Shown: positions 1-6,830, numbered from the stretch's first letter. The stretch is 10,741 nt of DNA from an uncultured Pseudorhodobacter sp. (GCA_945952425.1 CAMFIX010000059.1:1-10741), one strand, 5' to 3'. Notes: generated by a model not told the origin, from the letters alone. Program-made: numbers and translations.

Positions 1-2274
1 GTTCTTGGCCTTGGTCGTGTCGCGATGGGCGTCCGTGGTCAGCCCGTTCAGCCCCCAATGCCGCCGCAAAAGCTCGGTCAGCTTGCCCGCCACGACCCAT
101 ATGGGCCGCCGCGCCTTGCCGTCTTCGCCCGGGGTCATATCCTCGGCGTAAAGGCATTCCAGATATTCCCGCGCCAGCCGCGAGAGATATTGCGTATCCA
201 CCAGCGCCCGGGCGGTGAAGTCGCGCTCGCCCTCGTAGCGGACCATGGCATCCGGTTGAAAACGCCAGGCTTTCTCTTTCGGCAGGTTCTTCAGATTGGC
301 CTCGATGGCGGGCCATTTCGGCGTGTTGCCCCAGGCCTCCCAGGGGGTCAGGTTGCGCTTTTCGCGGTTGGCGGATTTCAGGCAGACCACGCGATTGGCG
401 AAGCTGTCGTCCAGGGTGCGCGAATAGGGCAGGATGTGGTCGATGTCGCAGCTGCCGTCGAAGAGCATCGTCGCGCTGATCTGCGCGCCCGTATAGGGAC
501 AGAAGCGGTGCATCACATCGGTCGAGCTTTCCTCCCAGATGCGCAGCAGCGCCCGGTTGCGGCCGGTGTCCTGTTGCTTCAGCTCTTCGATCAGCTTTTG
601 ACTGCGGCTCTCCGCCGCCCGCTGGTTCTGGGCGTTGGTCTTGGCCAGGTCGCGCTTCTGGTCCTCGCTCATCTTCAGGTCGCGGGCGAGTTCCACGACG
701 ATCTCCCAGGGGCGGCCATGGACCTCGATCACCTTGTTGACCAGGCGCCGCACCTGGCCGAGGCCGATATGCACCGTCGGATTGGTGATGCGGCCAAAGC
801 GGGTGATCTCGTCGTCTTCGGGCTTGCCGGAGCCCGGCAGGACATGGCGGTCCAGCACCTGGCCGTAATAGGGCAGCCGGTCCAGAACCTCGCCGCTGCC
901 CAGTTGCGAATGATCCCAGCCGCAGGCCGCGACGGCCTCGTTATAGGTCGGCACGGGCTCAGCCGGGGTGCCCTCTTTCAGGTAATGCAGGATGGCGCGG
1001 GTGGCCGTCAGGCCGATCCGGCCAAAGCCCTCGGGCAGCGGCGCATCGGCAATCGCCCGCGCCCTTTCGCGGTCAAAGCCATAGCGGGCGACGATCCAAT
1101 CGACCAGCGCCTCGCCGTCCTGCTCGTCGCGCAGGCGCTCGATCAGCGCCCACTGGTCGTCGATCCCAAGCGTCGACCAACTGGCACCAAAGCGGGCCGG
1201 ATAGGCCAGGCTCATCCGCACCGGATCGGCGGCGATGGCATCGCGATTGGCGGTTTCCAGCGAGAAGCTTTCGCCCGGCCGCAGCTTGATCTCCTTTCCG
1301 ATGGCCGCCAGCGTCAGCACGTTCTTGCCCGGCGCGGCCAGGATCTTGCGGTTGTCGAGCGCATGAACGATCCGGTCGCGCTCGTCCCGCGTCAGGCGGC
1401 GCTTGGGCTGGCCCGGGGCCATGACGCGCAGCATGTTGACGGTTTCATACAGCGTGCGGCGCTGGGTCAGGGGATGGGCCTTGGCCAGGCGCGGCTCGTT
1501 CTGGAACAGGCAGCGGCCGATGGCGGGGGCCTTCAGGGGGCGCTGGTGGAAGATCGTCTCCTGCAGCAGGTCGCGCAGGTCTTCGGTCAACTCAGGATGA
1601 AAGCGGGCTTGCGCGGACCAGAGCTTGCGGAACTCGTCTTCCAGGTGCTTGCGGTCGGGATAGAAGTCATAGCCGGACTGCTCCTTGCCATCCTCGCCCG
1701 GCAGATGCGGATTGATGCGGGTGCGGACGGCGGGCACGGCGCGGGGGTCTTCGGCCCGCTGGCGGCGCCGGTGCAGGAATTCGCCATAGGTTCGCGCGCC
1801 CGAGGCCATGATCGCCATGTCCAGCCGCGCCGTGGCCTCGGCGATCAGCCCACCCTCGTTGTTGCCCTTGTCGGTGCGGCGGTTCGACTTGAACCCGCGC
1901 CGCTGGTTCAGGTGAAAGAGCGCCCGGCCCAGGTGGTCGAGCGGCAGGGCGCGGTCCAGCCCCTCGGCCCGCAGCGCATAGGGGTCGAGGCCGGTCAGCT
2001 CGGCCGCCTCATCGGGGCTTTGCGGCATGAGGCCCATGGCCGCGAGACGCTTCATCAACACCGCCCGGCGCCGCAGATAGCGATCCCGACGGCGCCGCAT
2101 CCCCCGCGCCGTCCTGCGCCCGACGGCCAACGACTGCCCCGTCTTGGCCTCGCGCCCATCGCTGAAGATCCGCACCCCGCCATCGAGGATCTGAGCCGGC
2201 AGCCCATCGACCAGGCCGTACAGAATCCAGCCGATGGAGGTGGTGCCGATGTCGAGGGCAAGACGGGTGCGCAT
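1..2274 (-). CDS. cas9: CRISPR-associated endonuclease Cas9, type II-C, 3' part missing
   Basis: RNA-guided DNA endonuclease of type II CRISPR immunity; it cuts both strands of target DNA with a tracrRNA:crRNA guide. The reading frame is open for 758 codons to the window edge. Visible parts, numbered from the ATG at 2274: RuvC-I LALDIGTTSIGW with the catalytic Asp8; arginine-rich bridge helix, about residues 53-77; the REC-lobe motif NQRRGFKSNRR, about 123-133; RuvC-II IVVELARD with Glu528; HNH domain with CPYTG (592-596), DIDHILP with His613, and Asn627 and Asn636. All active-site residues that fall inside the window are intact. The window ends before the RuvC-III His/Asp motif. Spacing fits the compact II-C class (usually about 1,000-1,100 residues). 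An in-frame ATG at 2322 would add 16 residues (MGRSKPCPKSFYKSRP). I prefer 2274 because it starts close to RuvC-I as in relatives, although neither start has a strong ribosome-binding site. cas1, cas2 and the array would lie beyond position 1. Confidence 0.96.
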   Translation of the reverse strand, partial: MRTRLALDIGTTSIGWILYGLVDGLPAQILDGGVRIFSDGREAKTGQSLAVGRRTARGMRRRRDRYLRRRAVLMKRLAAMGLMPQSPDEAAELTGLDPYALRAEGLDRALPLDHLGRALFHLNQRRGFKSNRRTDKGNNEGGLIAEATARLDMAIMASGARTYGEFLHRRRQRAEDPRAVPAVRTRINPHLPGEDGKEQSGYDFYPDRKHLEDEFRKLWSAQARFHPELTEDLRDLLQETIFHQRPLKAPAIGRCLFQNEPRLAKAHPLTQRRTLYETVNMLRVMAPGQPKRRLTRDERDRIVHALDNRKILAAPGKNVLTLAAIGKEIKLRPGESFSLETANRDAIAADPVRMSLAYPARFGASWSTLGIDDQWALIERLRDEQDGEALVDWIVARYGFDRERARAIADAPLPEGFGRIGLTATRAILHYLKEGTPAEPVPTYNEAVAACGWDHSQLGSGEVLDRLPYYGQVLDRHVLPGSGKPEDDEITRFGRITNPTVHIGLGQVRRLVNKVIEVHGRPWEIVVELARDLKMSEDQKRDLAKTNAQNQRAAESRSQKLIEELKQQDTGRNRALLRIWEESSTDVMHRFCPYTGAQISATMLFDGSCDIDHILPYSRTLDDSFANRVVCLKSANREKRNLTPWEAWGNTPKWPAIEANLKNLPKEKAWRFQPDAMVRYEGERDFTARALVDTQYLSRLAREYLECLYAEDMTPGEDGKARRPIWVVAGKLTELLRRHWGLNGLTTDAHRDTTKAKN

Positions 2275-2390
2275 GGGGCGGCTCTTGTAAAATGACTTGG
2301 GGCAAGGTTTTGAGCGTCCCATGGTCCTGAGTTTATGTCAAATTTAATATGCTTGTGGAAATGTCTCTTGGATTTACGACTTGACGCGGT

Positions 2391-2441
2391 CGTCGGGAGC
2401 GACGCAAAACTCATAACAGCGTCGCCACAGTTCCCGTGGCG
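2391..2441. repeat. Overlapping inverted repeats in the cas9 upstream region
   Basis: Three short perfect inverted repeats overlap here, about 120-170 bases upstream of cas9. CGTCG (2391-2395) pairs with CGACG (2400-2404). GCGACGC (2399-2405) pairs with GCGTCGC (2419-2425). CGCCAC (2423-2428) pairs with GTGGCG (2436-2441). The middle hairpin shares bases with both others, so it cannot form together with them. They could be alternative folds of a cas9 leader transcript, part of a small RNA, or protein-binding dyads. The sequence does not decide, and no clear cas9 promoter was found. Confidence 0.4.
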
Positions 2442-2459
2442 GCTATGTTTGCTTCGACG

Positions 2460-2563
2460 GTCCAAAGAGCCGATAGTGCTTGATAGATCACATCGTTCGG
2501 TTCCCTGTCTTGGACAGATACCCGTCAATGTGTGTGTTTCCGCTGGGCCGCATTTAGGGAACC
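2460..2563. repeat. Two crossing inverted repeats upstream of cas9
   Basis: GTCCAA (2460-2465) is the reverse complement of TTGGAC (2510-2515). GGTTCCCT (2499-2506) is the reverse complement of AGGGAACC (2556-2563). The two pairings cross each other, so they are either alternatives or a pseudoknot. The 8-base repeat with a 49-base gap is the less likely to be chance. No protein gene or known element is recognised here. Confidence 0.3.
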
Positions 2564-2585
2564 AAATTGCCCGTTGACATCCGGC

Positions 2586-2690
2586 TTTCTGAAGGGTCTT
2601 CTACAATCCTTCAGAAATCGCGGTCGAGCGGTTAACAAGCTTGACAAAGCACCACATCGAAGCACGGGCTGCGGCCCGTGTCTTCATTTC
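2586..2690 (+). ncRNA. Candidate small RNA, possibly the tracrRNA, divergent from cas9
   Basis: No protein gene lies on the plus strand between cas9 and this point, yet a terminator-like hairpin points in the plus direction at 2663-2690. Before it come a perfect 10-bp stem (TTTCTGAAGG 2586-2595 with CCTTCAGAAA 2608-2617), a short CGC/GCG stem around 2619-2630 and a GCTT/AAGC stem around 2639-2650. A paired upper region followed by several small stem-loops and a terminator is the general layout of tracrRNAs, which are often encoded next to cas9. The anti-repeat cannot be tested because the CRISPR repeat is not in the window. A TTGACA at 2574-2579 has no good -10 at normal spacing; TACAAT at 2602-2607 is 22 bases away. 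Both ends are approximate. It could instead be another small RNA, or nothing. Confidence 0.3.
2663..2690 (+). terminator. Terminator-like hairpin on the plus strand
   Basis: CACGGGC (2663-2669), loop TGCG, then GCCCGTG (2674-2680) form a perfect 7-bp GC-rich stem, followed by TCTTCATTTC. The T-tract is imperfect, so termination efficiency is uncertain. The opposite strand has no T-tract after the stem, which gives the element a direction. It would end the candidate RNA above, not cas9 or the MFS gene. Confidence 0.45.
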
Positions 2691-3034
2691 TGGCCGCAGC
2701 GGAATTGCAGGTATCGGGCGGCGCCGAATGCGGGATTCCGGTGGACATCCGACGGCGTGGCTGTGCAACGCGATCTGCATCGTGCCCCGGGCCAGGCAAC
2801 CGCCGATCCGCAGGACGCGGGCGAGAGTCTCAGGCTCGATGCGCGAAGGCGCGGCGCATGAGCGGCCCGAGTCTCGGGGCCGCGCCGTCCCCAACCTGGA
2901 CACGTGGCCCTGCTGCTGGGAGATTTCCGGGCCGCCCTCGGTTGGCACCCAAAAGACCGCCGGACAAGGCACAGCCGCGACGGGGGGGCGTGCTGCGACA
3001 TTGACCGCAGGGCCTGCCCGCGCCACTCTGCGGG
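2691..3034. other. Non-coding stretch before the MFS gene, nothing recognised
   Basis: About 340 GC-rich bases with open frames on both strands but no frame whose translation I recognise and no start with a convincing ribosome-binding site. It may hold a decayed gene fragment or the long leader and promoter of the MFS gene. I could not identify a promoter, repeat or insertion-sequence end. Confidence 0.5.
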
Positions 3035-3046
3035 TCAGGAGGCCCG

Positions 3047-4261
3047 ATGACCGCGCTCTTGATCCGCAACCGCAATTACCGCCTGCTGTTTTCGGCGGGC
3101 GTCCTGACCAACCTCGGCGATGGGATGATCGCGCTGGCGCTGCCGTGGCTGGCCTCGATGCTCAGCCGCGACCCGGTGGCGATTGCGGCGGTGGCCGCGG
3201 CGGGGCGGGCGCCCTGGCTGGTCATGTCGCTGCCGGCGGGCGTCATCATCGACCGGGCCGACCGGCGGCGGCTGATCGCGCGGGCCGACCTGATGCGCGC
3301 CGGGATCGTCTCGGCGATCCTCTGGCTGGCGCTGAGCGCCCCGGGGCCGGGGGCGGTCTGGCTCTTGATGGGGCTGGCCTTCCTTCTGGGCTCGGCCGAG
3401 GTTCTGCGCGACAATGCCGCCCAGACCATCCTGCCCGCCCTCGTCGCCCATGCCGACCTGGAAACCGCCAATGGCCAGATGTGGAGCGCCGAGCAGCTGA
3501 CCGGGCAGTTCATCGGGCCGCCGCTGGCGGGGCTGTTGATCGCGGCGGGGATCGGGCTGCCCTTCGGGCTGGATGTGGCGGCGCTGGTGCTGGCGGCGGG
3601 GCTGGTCAGCCTGATCGTCCTGCAGCCGGTGCCCCCCAAGGCGCAGGCCTTCCTGCAGGCGCTGCGCGAAGGGATCGGCTTCATGCGCGACGACCGGGCG
3701 CTTTTGCGGCTCGCGGTCGTGCTGGGCGTGTCGAACTTCCTCTCGACGGCGGCGGTGACGGTGCAGGTTCTGTTCGCGCAGGATGTGCTGGGGATGAGCC
3801 CGGCGGGTTACGGCGCGCTTTTGTCGGTCGAGGCCTTGGGCGCCGTGGCGGGCAGCCTCCTGGCGCCGCGGGCGATCCGCGGCTTCGGGCTGCATGCCTG
3901 CCTTTACCTGGCCATCGGCACCTGGACCATCGGCCATGCCGTGGCGGGGCTGGCGACGAGCGGGGTGATGATGGCCGCGGCCCTGGTGCCAGTGCTGGCG
4001 GCCTCGATGCTTTGGAACGTCATCACCGTCTCCTGGCGGCAAAGGCGCATTCCGCCGCAGCTTTTGGGACGGCTGAACAGCATCTACCGCTTTTTCGGCT
4101 GGGGCTCGATGCCGCTTGGCGCGATGGCGGGCGGGCTGGTGGTCGATCTGTTGCAACCCGGCCTCGGGCGAGAGCTTGCCCTGCGCGCGCCCTTCCTTTT
4201 GACCTCGGCCTGCTTTGCGGGGCTTTTGGCCTATGCGCTGGCCCGATTGCGGCTGGACTGA
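3047..4261 (+). CDS. MFS transporter, likely drug or small-molecule exporter
   Basis: A 404-residue inner-membrane protein, the usual length for a 12-helix major facilitator superfamily carrier, hydrophobic throughout. The N-terminus RNRNYRLLFSAGVLTNLGD is typical of the MFS_3 exporter group (EntS-like and macrolide-efflux-like). The loop between helices 2 and 3 carries a motif-A variant, AGVIIDRADRRRL (about residues 64-76). Members usually export drugs, siderophores or metabolites by proton antiport; the substrate here cannot be read from sequence. The start has a strong ribosome-binding site, CAGGAGG, a few bases before the ATG. The cupin gene follows after 75 bases and could be in the same transcript. 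There is no sign of truncation. Confidence 0.88.
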   Translation: MTALLIRNRNYRLLFSAGVLTNLGDGMIALALPWLASMLSRDPVAIAAVAAAGRAPWLVMSLPAGVIIDRADRRRLIARADLMRAGIVSAILWLALSAPGPGAVWLLMGLAFLLGSAEVLRDNAAQTILPALVAHADLETANGQMWSAEQLTGQFIGPPLAGLLIAAGIGLPFGLDVAALVLAAGLVSLIVLQPVPPKAQAFLQALREGIGFMRDDRALLRLAVVLGVSNFLSTAAVTVQVLFAQDVLGMSPAGYGALLSVEALGAVAGSLLAPRAIRGFGLHACLYLAIGTWTIGHAVAGLATSGVMMAAALVPVLAASMLWNVITVSWRQRRIPPQLLGRLNSIYRFFGWGSMPLGAMAGGLVVDLLQPGLGRELALRAPFLLTSACFAGLLAYALARLRLD

Positions 4262-4302
4262 GGGCGGACCGCACCCAAGACCCTGGCCGCCCGAACGATT
4301 TC

Positions 4303-4317
4303 CCGCCAGACTGGCGG
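4303..4317. promoter_or_regulatory. Perfect 15-base palindrome before the cupin gene
   Basis: CCGCCAG-A-CTGGCGG is a perfect 7+1+7 dyad in the 75-base gap between the MFS and cupin genes, ending 3 bases before the AAGGAAGGAG ribosome-binding site. The one-base centre makes it unsuitable as an RNA hairpin without opening the stem, so an operator for a dimeric regulator is the more natural reading. No regulator is identified. Confidence 0.35.
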
Positions 4318-4336
4318 CCCAAGGAAGGAGCGCCCC

Positions 4337-4732
4337 ATGCAGATCACCCGCGCCGGCCAGATGCCCTCGCGCCCCGGTCCCGAGCCCTGGTTCACCGGGC
4401 AGGTGCGCCTCGACCCGCTGTTCAACCCCGCCCAGCCCGAGCGGGTTCAGGGCGTGCTTGTCACCTTCGCCCCCGGCGCGCGCACGGCCTGGCATACCCA
4501 TCCGCTGGGGCAGACGATTCTCATCACGCAGGGGCTCGGCCGCTGCCAGCGCGAGGGCGGCCCGGTGGAAGAGCTGCGCCCCGGCGATGTGGTGACCTTC
4601 GACCCCGGCGAGCGGCATTGGCATGGCGCGGGCCCCCAGACCGGCATGAGCCATATCGCGGTGCACGAGGTGCAGGACGGCCGCTCGGTCGACTGGATGG
4701 AGCCGGTGGCGGAGACGGATTACCTCGGCTAG
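4337..4732 (+). CDS. Small single-domain cupin, hydroxynitrile lyase-like metal site
   Basis: A 131-residue cytoplasmic protein formed by one cupin barrel. Motif 1 is GARTAWHTHPLGQTILITQG, giving His53, His55 and Gln59; motif 2 is GDVVTFDPGERHWHG, giving His94. The His-His-Gln-His set (Gln instead of the usual Glu) and the length match the small manganese cupins such as the Granulicella hydroxynitrile lyase, as I recall that family. Most relatives in genomes have no known reaction and are named only cupin or carboxymuconolactone-decarboxylase-associated cupin, so the substrate is unknown. The ribosome-binding site AAGGAAGGAG (4321-4330) supports the start. Its TAG stop overlaps the stop of the opposing cyclo-ligase gene on the shared bases CTAG (4729-4732). 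Confidence 0.85.
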   Translation: MQITRAGQMPSRPGPEPWFTGQVRLDPLFNPAQPERVQGVLVTFAPGARTAWHTHPLGQTILITQGLGRCQREGGPVEELRPGDVVTFDPGERHWHGAGPQTGMSHIAVHEVQDGRSVDWMEPVAETDYLG

Positions 4733-5376
4733 GCCTGCAGGCCTGCTTCGGTCACGATCATGTCCATCGCGATGTCGTGGCCCTGGGGGAAGATCGTCGG
4801 CACGCGGGCCGCTTGCAGGCCGATGCCGATGGCGCAGGGCTTGGGCTGCAGGGCGGCCAGGGTGCGGTCGAAATAGCCGCCGCCATAGCCGAGCCGGAAG
4901 CCCGCCGCATCCCAGCCCACCACCGGGGCGAGGGTCACATCGGGGATCACGGCCGGGCCCTCGGCAGGGACCAGGATGTTCCAGAACCCGCGCTCCATCC
5001 GGGCCCCCTCGGCCCAGGGACGAAAGACAAGGGGCGCGGCCCGGGTCTCGACCACCGGCAGGGCGGCCTGCGCGCCGCGGGCGGCGAGAGCCCTCAGCCA
5101 GGGGCGCAGGTCGAGCTCTGCCTTGATCGGCCACCAGGCCGAGATCGTCAGCCCCTGCACGCCGCCGAACCGGGCCCGCAACACCGCGTCCAGCACGGCG
5201 ATGATGCCGGCTGCAGCCGCGGCCCGGGTGGCCAGGGGCAGCGCGGCGCGCTCGGCCAGAAGGCGCTGACGCGCGGCCCGGCGCCAGACCGCGACGTCAT
5301 GGGCCTGCTGGACATCCTCGTCGCAGGCGCCGGCAAGACAGGGGCTGGAGGCCAGGATGATGTCGGGCGGCTTCAT
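4729..5376 (-). CDS. 5-formyltetrahydrofolate cyclo-ligase
   Basis: ATP-dependent cytoplasmic enzyme (5,10-methenyltetrahydrofolate synthetase) that recycles 5-formyl-THF into 5,10-methenyl-THF and so returns a storage or inhibitory folate to one-carbon metabolism. At 215 residues it is slightly longer than many family members (about 180-200) because of a short N-terminal extension. Family landmarks: basic N-terminal helix WRRAARQRLL (31-40), WWPIKAELDLRPW (81-93), the signature RLGYGGGYFDR (161-171) and the C-terminal DIAMDMIVTE (201-210). Its ATG overlaps the TGA of the upstream oxidoreductase gene (5373-5376), suggesting translational coupling; this overlap and the lack of another good start decide the start chosen. 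It ends tail to tail with the cupin gene on a shared CTAG. Confidence 0.93.
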   Translation of the reverse strand: MKPPDIILASSPCLAGACDEDVQQAHDVAVWRRAARQRLLAERAALPLATRAAAAAGIIAVLDAVLRARFGGVQGLTISAWWPIKAELDLRPWLRALAARGAQAALPVVETRAAPLVFRPWAEGARMERGFWNILVPAEGPAVIPDVTLAPVVGWDAAGFRLGYGGGYFDRTLAALQPKPCAIGIGLQAARVPTIFPQGHDIAMDMIVTEAGLQA

Positions 5377-6377
5377 CTTGCCGCCTCCACCCGCGCCATG
5401 GCCTGTTCCGCCTCGGCCAGGATCGCCGCGATCCGCCCCGCCGCGGTCGGCAGATCCTGGATCAGCCCGGCGCTTTGCCCGGCAAAGGCCGCCATCGGCT
5501 CCAGTGCGCCGGTCGTGGTGCGCAGGGGCGAATCGGTGGAGTATTTCAAGAGCGGCCGCCCCTCCTCCCAGGCGATCACCTCGCGCGGCAGGTCGTCGGG
5601 ATGATGGCCCATCAGCCGATCCCCCAGCGCCCGCGTCAGCGAATTGCCGATGACGCGCACCGGCGAATGCGGCGGCCAGTTCAGGGCGAAGACATCGGTA
5701 TGGACCGTATCGGCAGCATCGGCGGCCAGGATGCGCGCCTTGTGGTCGTCATGGGCAAAGGATTCCCGCGTGGCCAGAAAAGCCGTGCCGCAGTGGATGC
5801 CCTGGGCGCCCAAGGCCAGCGCAGCCACGAGGCTCGCCCCGGTGGCGAACCCGCCCGAGGCCAGGATCGGCAGCCGCGTTACCCGCGCCACCTGCTCGAC
5901 CAGCACCAGGGCCGCGGTCGTGCCATGGACATGACCGCCCGCCTCGACCCCCTGGACGATCAGCACATCGGCCCCCGCCGCCTCGGCATCGCGCGCGGCC
6001 TGCAGCGTGCCGACCTGGTGCAGCACCAGGCATCCCGCCGCCTTGGCCCGGGCAACCGCCGAGGGCACGACGTCCCAGAAAAAGCACATGGCCGGCACGT
6101 GGCTGTCGAAACAGACGGCGAGCTCGGCCTCCAGCAGCGCCGGGTCGGTGGCGGCCGGGATCAGGTTGACCGCGAAGGGCCGAGAGGTCGCGGCCCGCAC
6201 CGCCTCGATCTCGGCGGCGATGAGCGCGGGGCTCTCGCGCACCATGCCAAGGATCCCGAATCCCCCAGCCTCGGCCACCGCCGCGACGAGTTCCGACCGG
6301 GCGACACCGCCCATGCCGGCCAGAACGATGGGCAGGTCGCAGCCAAGACGGGTGCAGAGCGGGGTATGCAGGGGCAT
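5373..6377 (-). CDS. FMN-dependent nitronate monooxygenase family oxidoreductase
   Basis: A 334-residue TIM-barrel flavoprotein of the nitronate monooxygenase (former 2-nitropropane dioxygenase) family, expected to bind FMN in the cytoplasm. Family features: N-terminal LPIVLAGMGGVARSELVAAV (15-34), QGVEAGGHVHG (142-152) in the active-site and flavin region, the phosphate-binding loops ILASGGFATG (171-180) and GIHCGTAFLATRES (193-206). The family oxidises nitronates, including the toxin propionate 3-nitronate, but some members are enoyl reductases or NAD(P)H:quinone reductases, so the exact substrate is open. The ribosome-binding site GGAGA lies just before the ATG. It is followed with a 4-base overlap by the cyclo-ligase gene, as the first gene of a two-gene unit. 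The tRNA-Lys(TTT) gene lies 181 bases upstream on the same strand. Confidence 0.9.
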   Translation of the reverse strand: MPLHTPLCTRLGCDLPIVLAGMGGVARSELVAAVAEAGGFGILGMVRESPALIAAEIEAVRAATSRPFAVNLIPAATDPALLEAELAVCFDSHVPAMCFFWDVVPSAVARAKAAGCLVLHQVGTLQAARDAEAAGADVLIVQGVEAGGHVHGTTAALVLVEQVARVTRLPILASGGFATGASLVAALALGAQGIHCGTAFLATRESFAHDDHKARILAADAADTVHTDVFALNWPPHSPVRVIGNSLTRALGDRLMGHHPDDLPREVIAWEEGRPLLKYSTDSPLRTTTGALEPMAAFAGQSAGLIQDLPTAAGRIAAILAEAEQAMARVEAAR

Positions 6378-6558
6378 GACGGTCTCCGGTTCGGGGAACG
6401 GGCGGGACTCACCGGAAATGGTAAACCTTTGGGCGGCAGGGGCAATGGGGGGCGGGACGAATCGAGGATTGCCTGGCCGCCAGCGGGCAGAACCGAATGT
6501 CAGTTGTAAAGTGATCCCAAGGAACCACGATCAACCCAGCTTATGTTTGGGATTGGAG

Positions 6559-6634
6559 TGGTGAGCCGGTCGGGGTTCGAACCCGAGACCTACTGATTAA
6601 AAGTCAGTTGCTCTACCAGCTGAGCTACCGGCCC
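6559..6634 (-). tRNA. tRNA-Lys, anticodon TTT
   Basis: Complete 76-base cloverleaf with encoded CCA. The acceptor stem GGGCCGG pairs with CCGGCTC (one G-T pair); the D-arm is AGCTCAGCTGGTAGAGC; the anticodon stem ACTGA/TCAGT holds the loop CTTTTAA; the T-arm CGGGGTTCGAACCCCG-type loop has TTCGAAC. It reads AAA and AAG codons. A 7-base inverted repeat downstream (ATCCCAA 6514-6520 with TTGGGAT 6547-6553) might help end or process the transcript but has no T-tract. Confidence 0.97.
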
Positions 6635-6645
6635 TCACGGCGGGG

Positions 6646-6674
6646 TGACTATGCGAGGTGGCGGGCGGCGTCAA
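6646..6674 (-). promoter_or_regulatory. Promoter of tRNA-Lys(TTT)
   Basis: On the minus strand TTGACG (6674-6669) is followed after exactly 17 bases by TAGTCA (6651-6646), which lies 11 bases before the first base of the tRNA. The -35 is close to consensus and the -10 is moderate. The second tRNA-Lys gene has the same arrangement, which strengthens both calls. Confidence 0.55.
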
Positions 6675-6830
6675 TCGGATTTTGGCGCGGGCGCGGCCTT
6701 TGCGGTGGTCGCGCGGGAGGGGCGGCTTTGACGGGCAGAAGGCAGCGACTCGGCCGGGAAAGGTTCAGCACCGCAGGATCGTCATTTCGGGGGATTTGGC
6801 GTCAACAGCCCTCAAGCCATTGAATCCGCA

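Noticed and set aside
25..2295. 756-codon open frame on the plus strand opposite cas9
   Set aside because: It is codon-aligned antisense to cas9 and stays open only because cas9 in this GC-rich genome uses no TTA, CTA or TCA codons there. Its translation matches nothing I recognise, whereas the minus strand is clearly Cas9.
2320..2345. TTGACA on the minus strand just before the upstream cas9 ATG as a -35 box
   Set aside because: No acceptable -10 follows at 15-19 bases, and TATTAA further upstream lacks a matching -35.
2586..2617. The 10-bp inverted repeat as a CRISPR repeat or insertion-sequence end
   Set aside because: It occurs once, has no neighbouring copies at spacer distance, and no transposase gene lies nearby.
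3035..5134. 699-codon open frame on the minus strand
   Set aside because: Antisense to the MFS and cupin genes; it contains part of the cyclo-ligase region in another frame and shows no domain.
2641..5604. 987-codon open frame on the plus strand
   Set aside because: It crosses the MFS and cupin genes in another frame and runs antisense through the cyclo-ligase; its composition is glycine-, alanine- and arginine-rich with no domain.
5475..6509. 344-codon open frame opposite the nitronate monooxygenase gene
   Set aside because: Shadow frame; the minus strand encodes a complete, recognisable flavoprotein.
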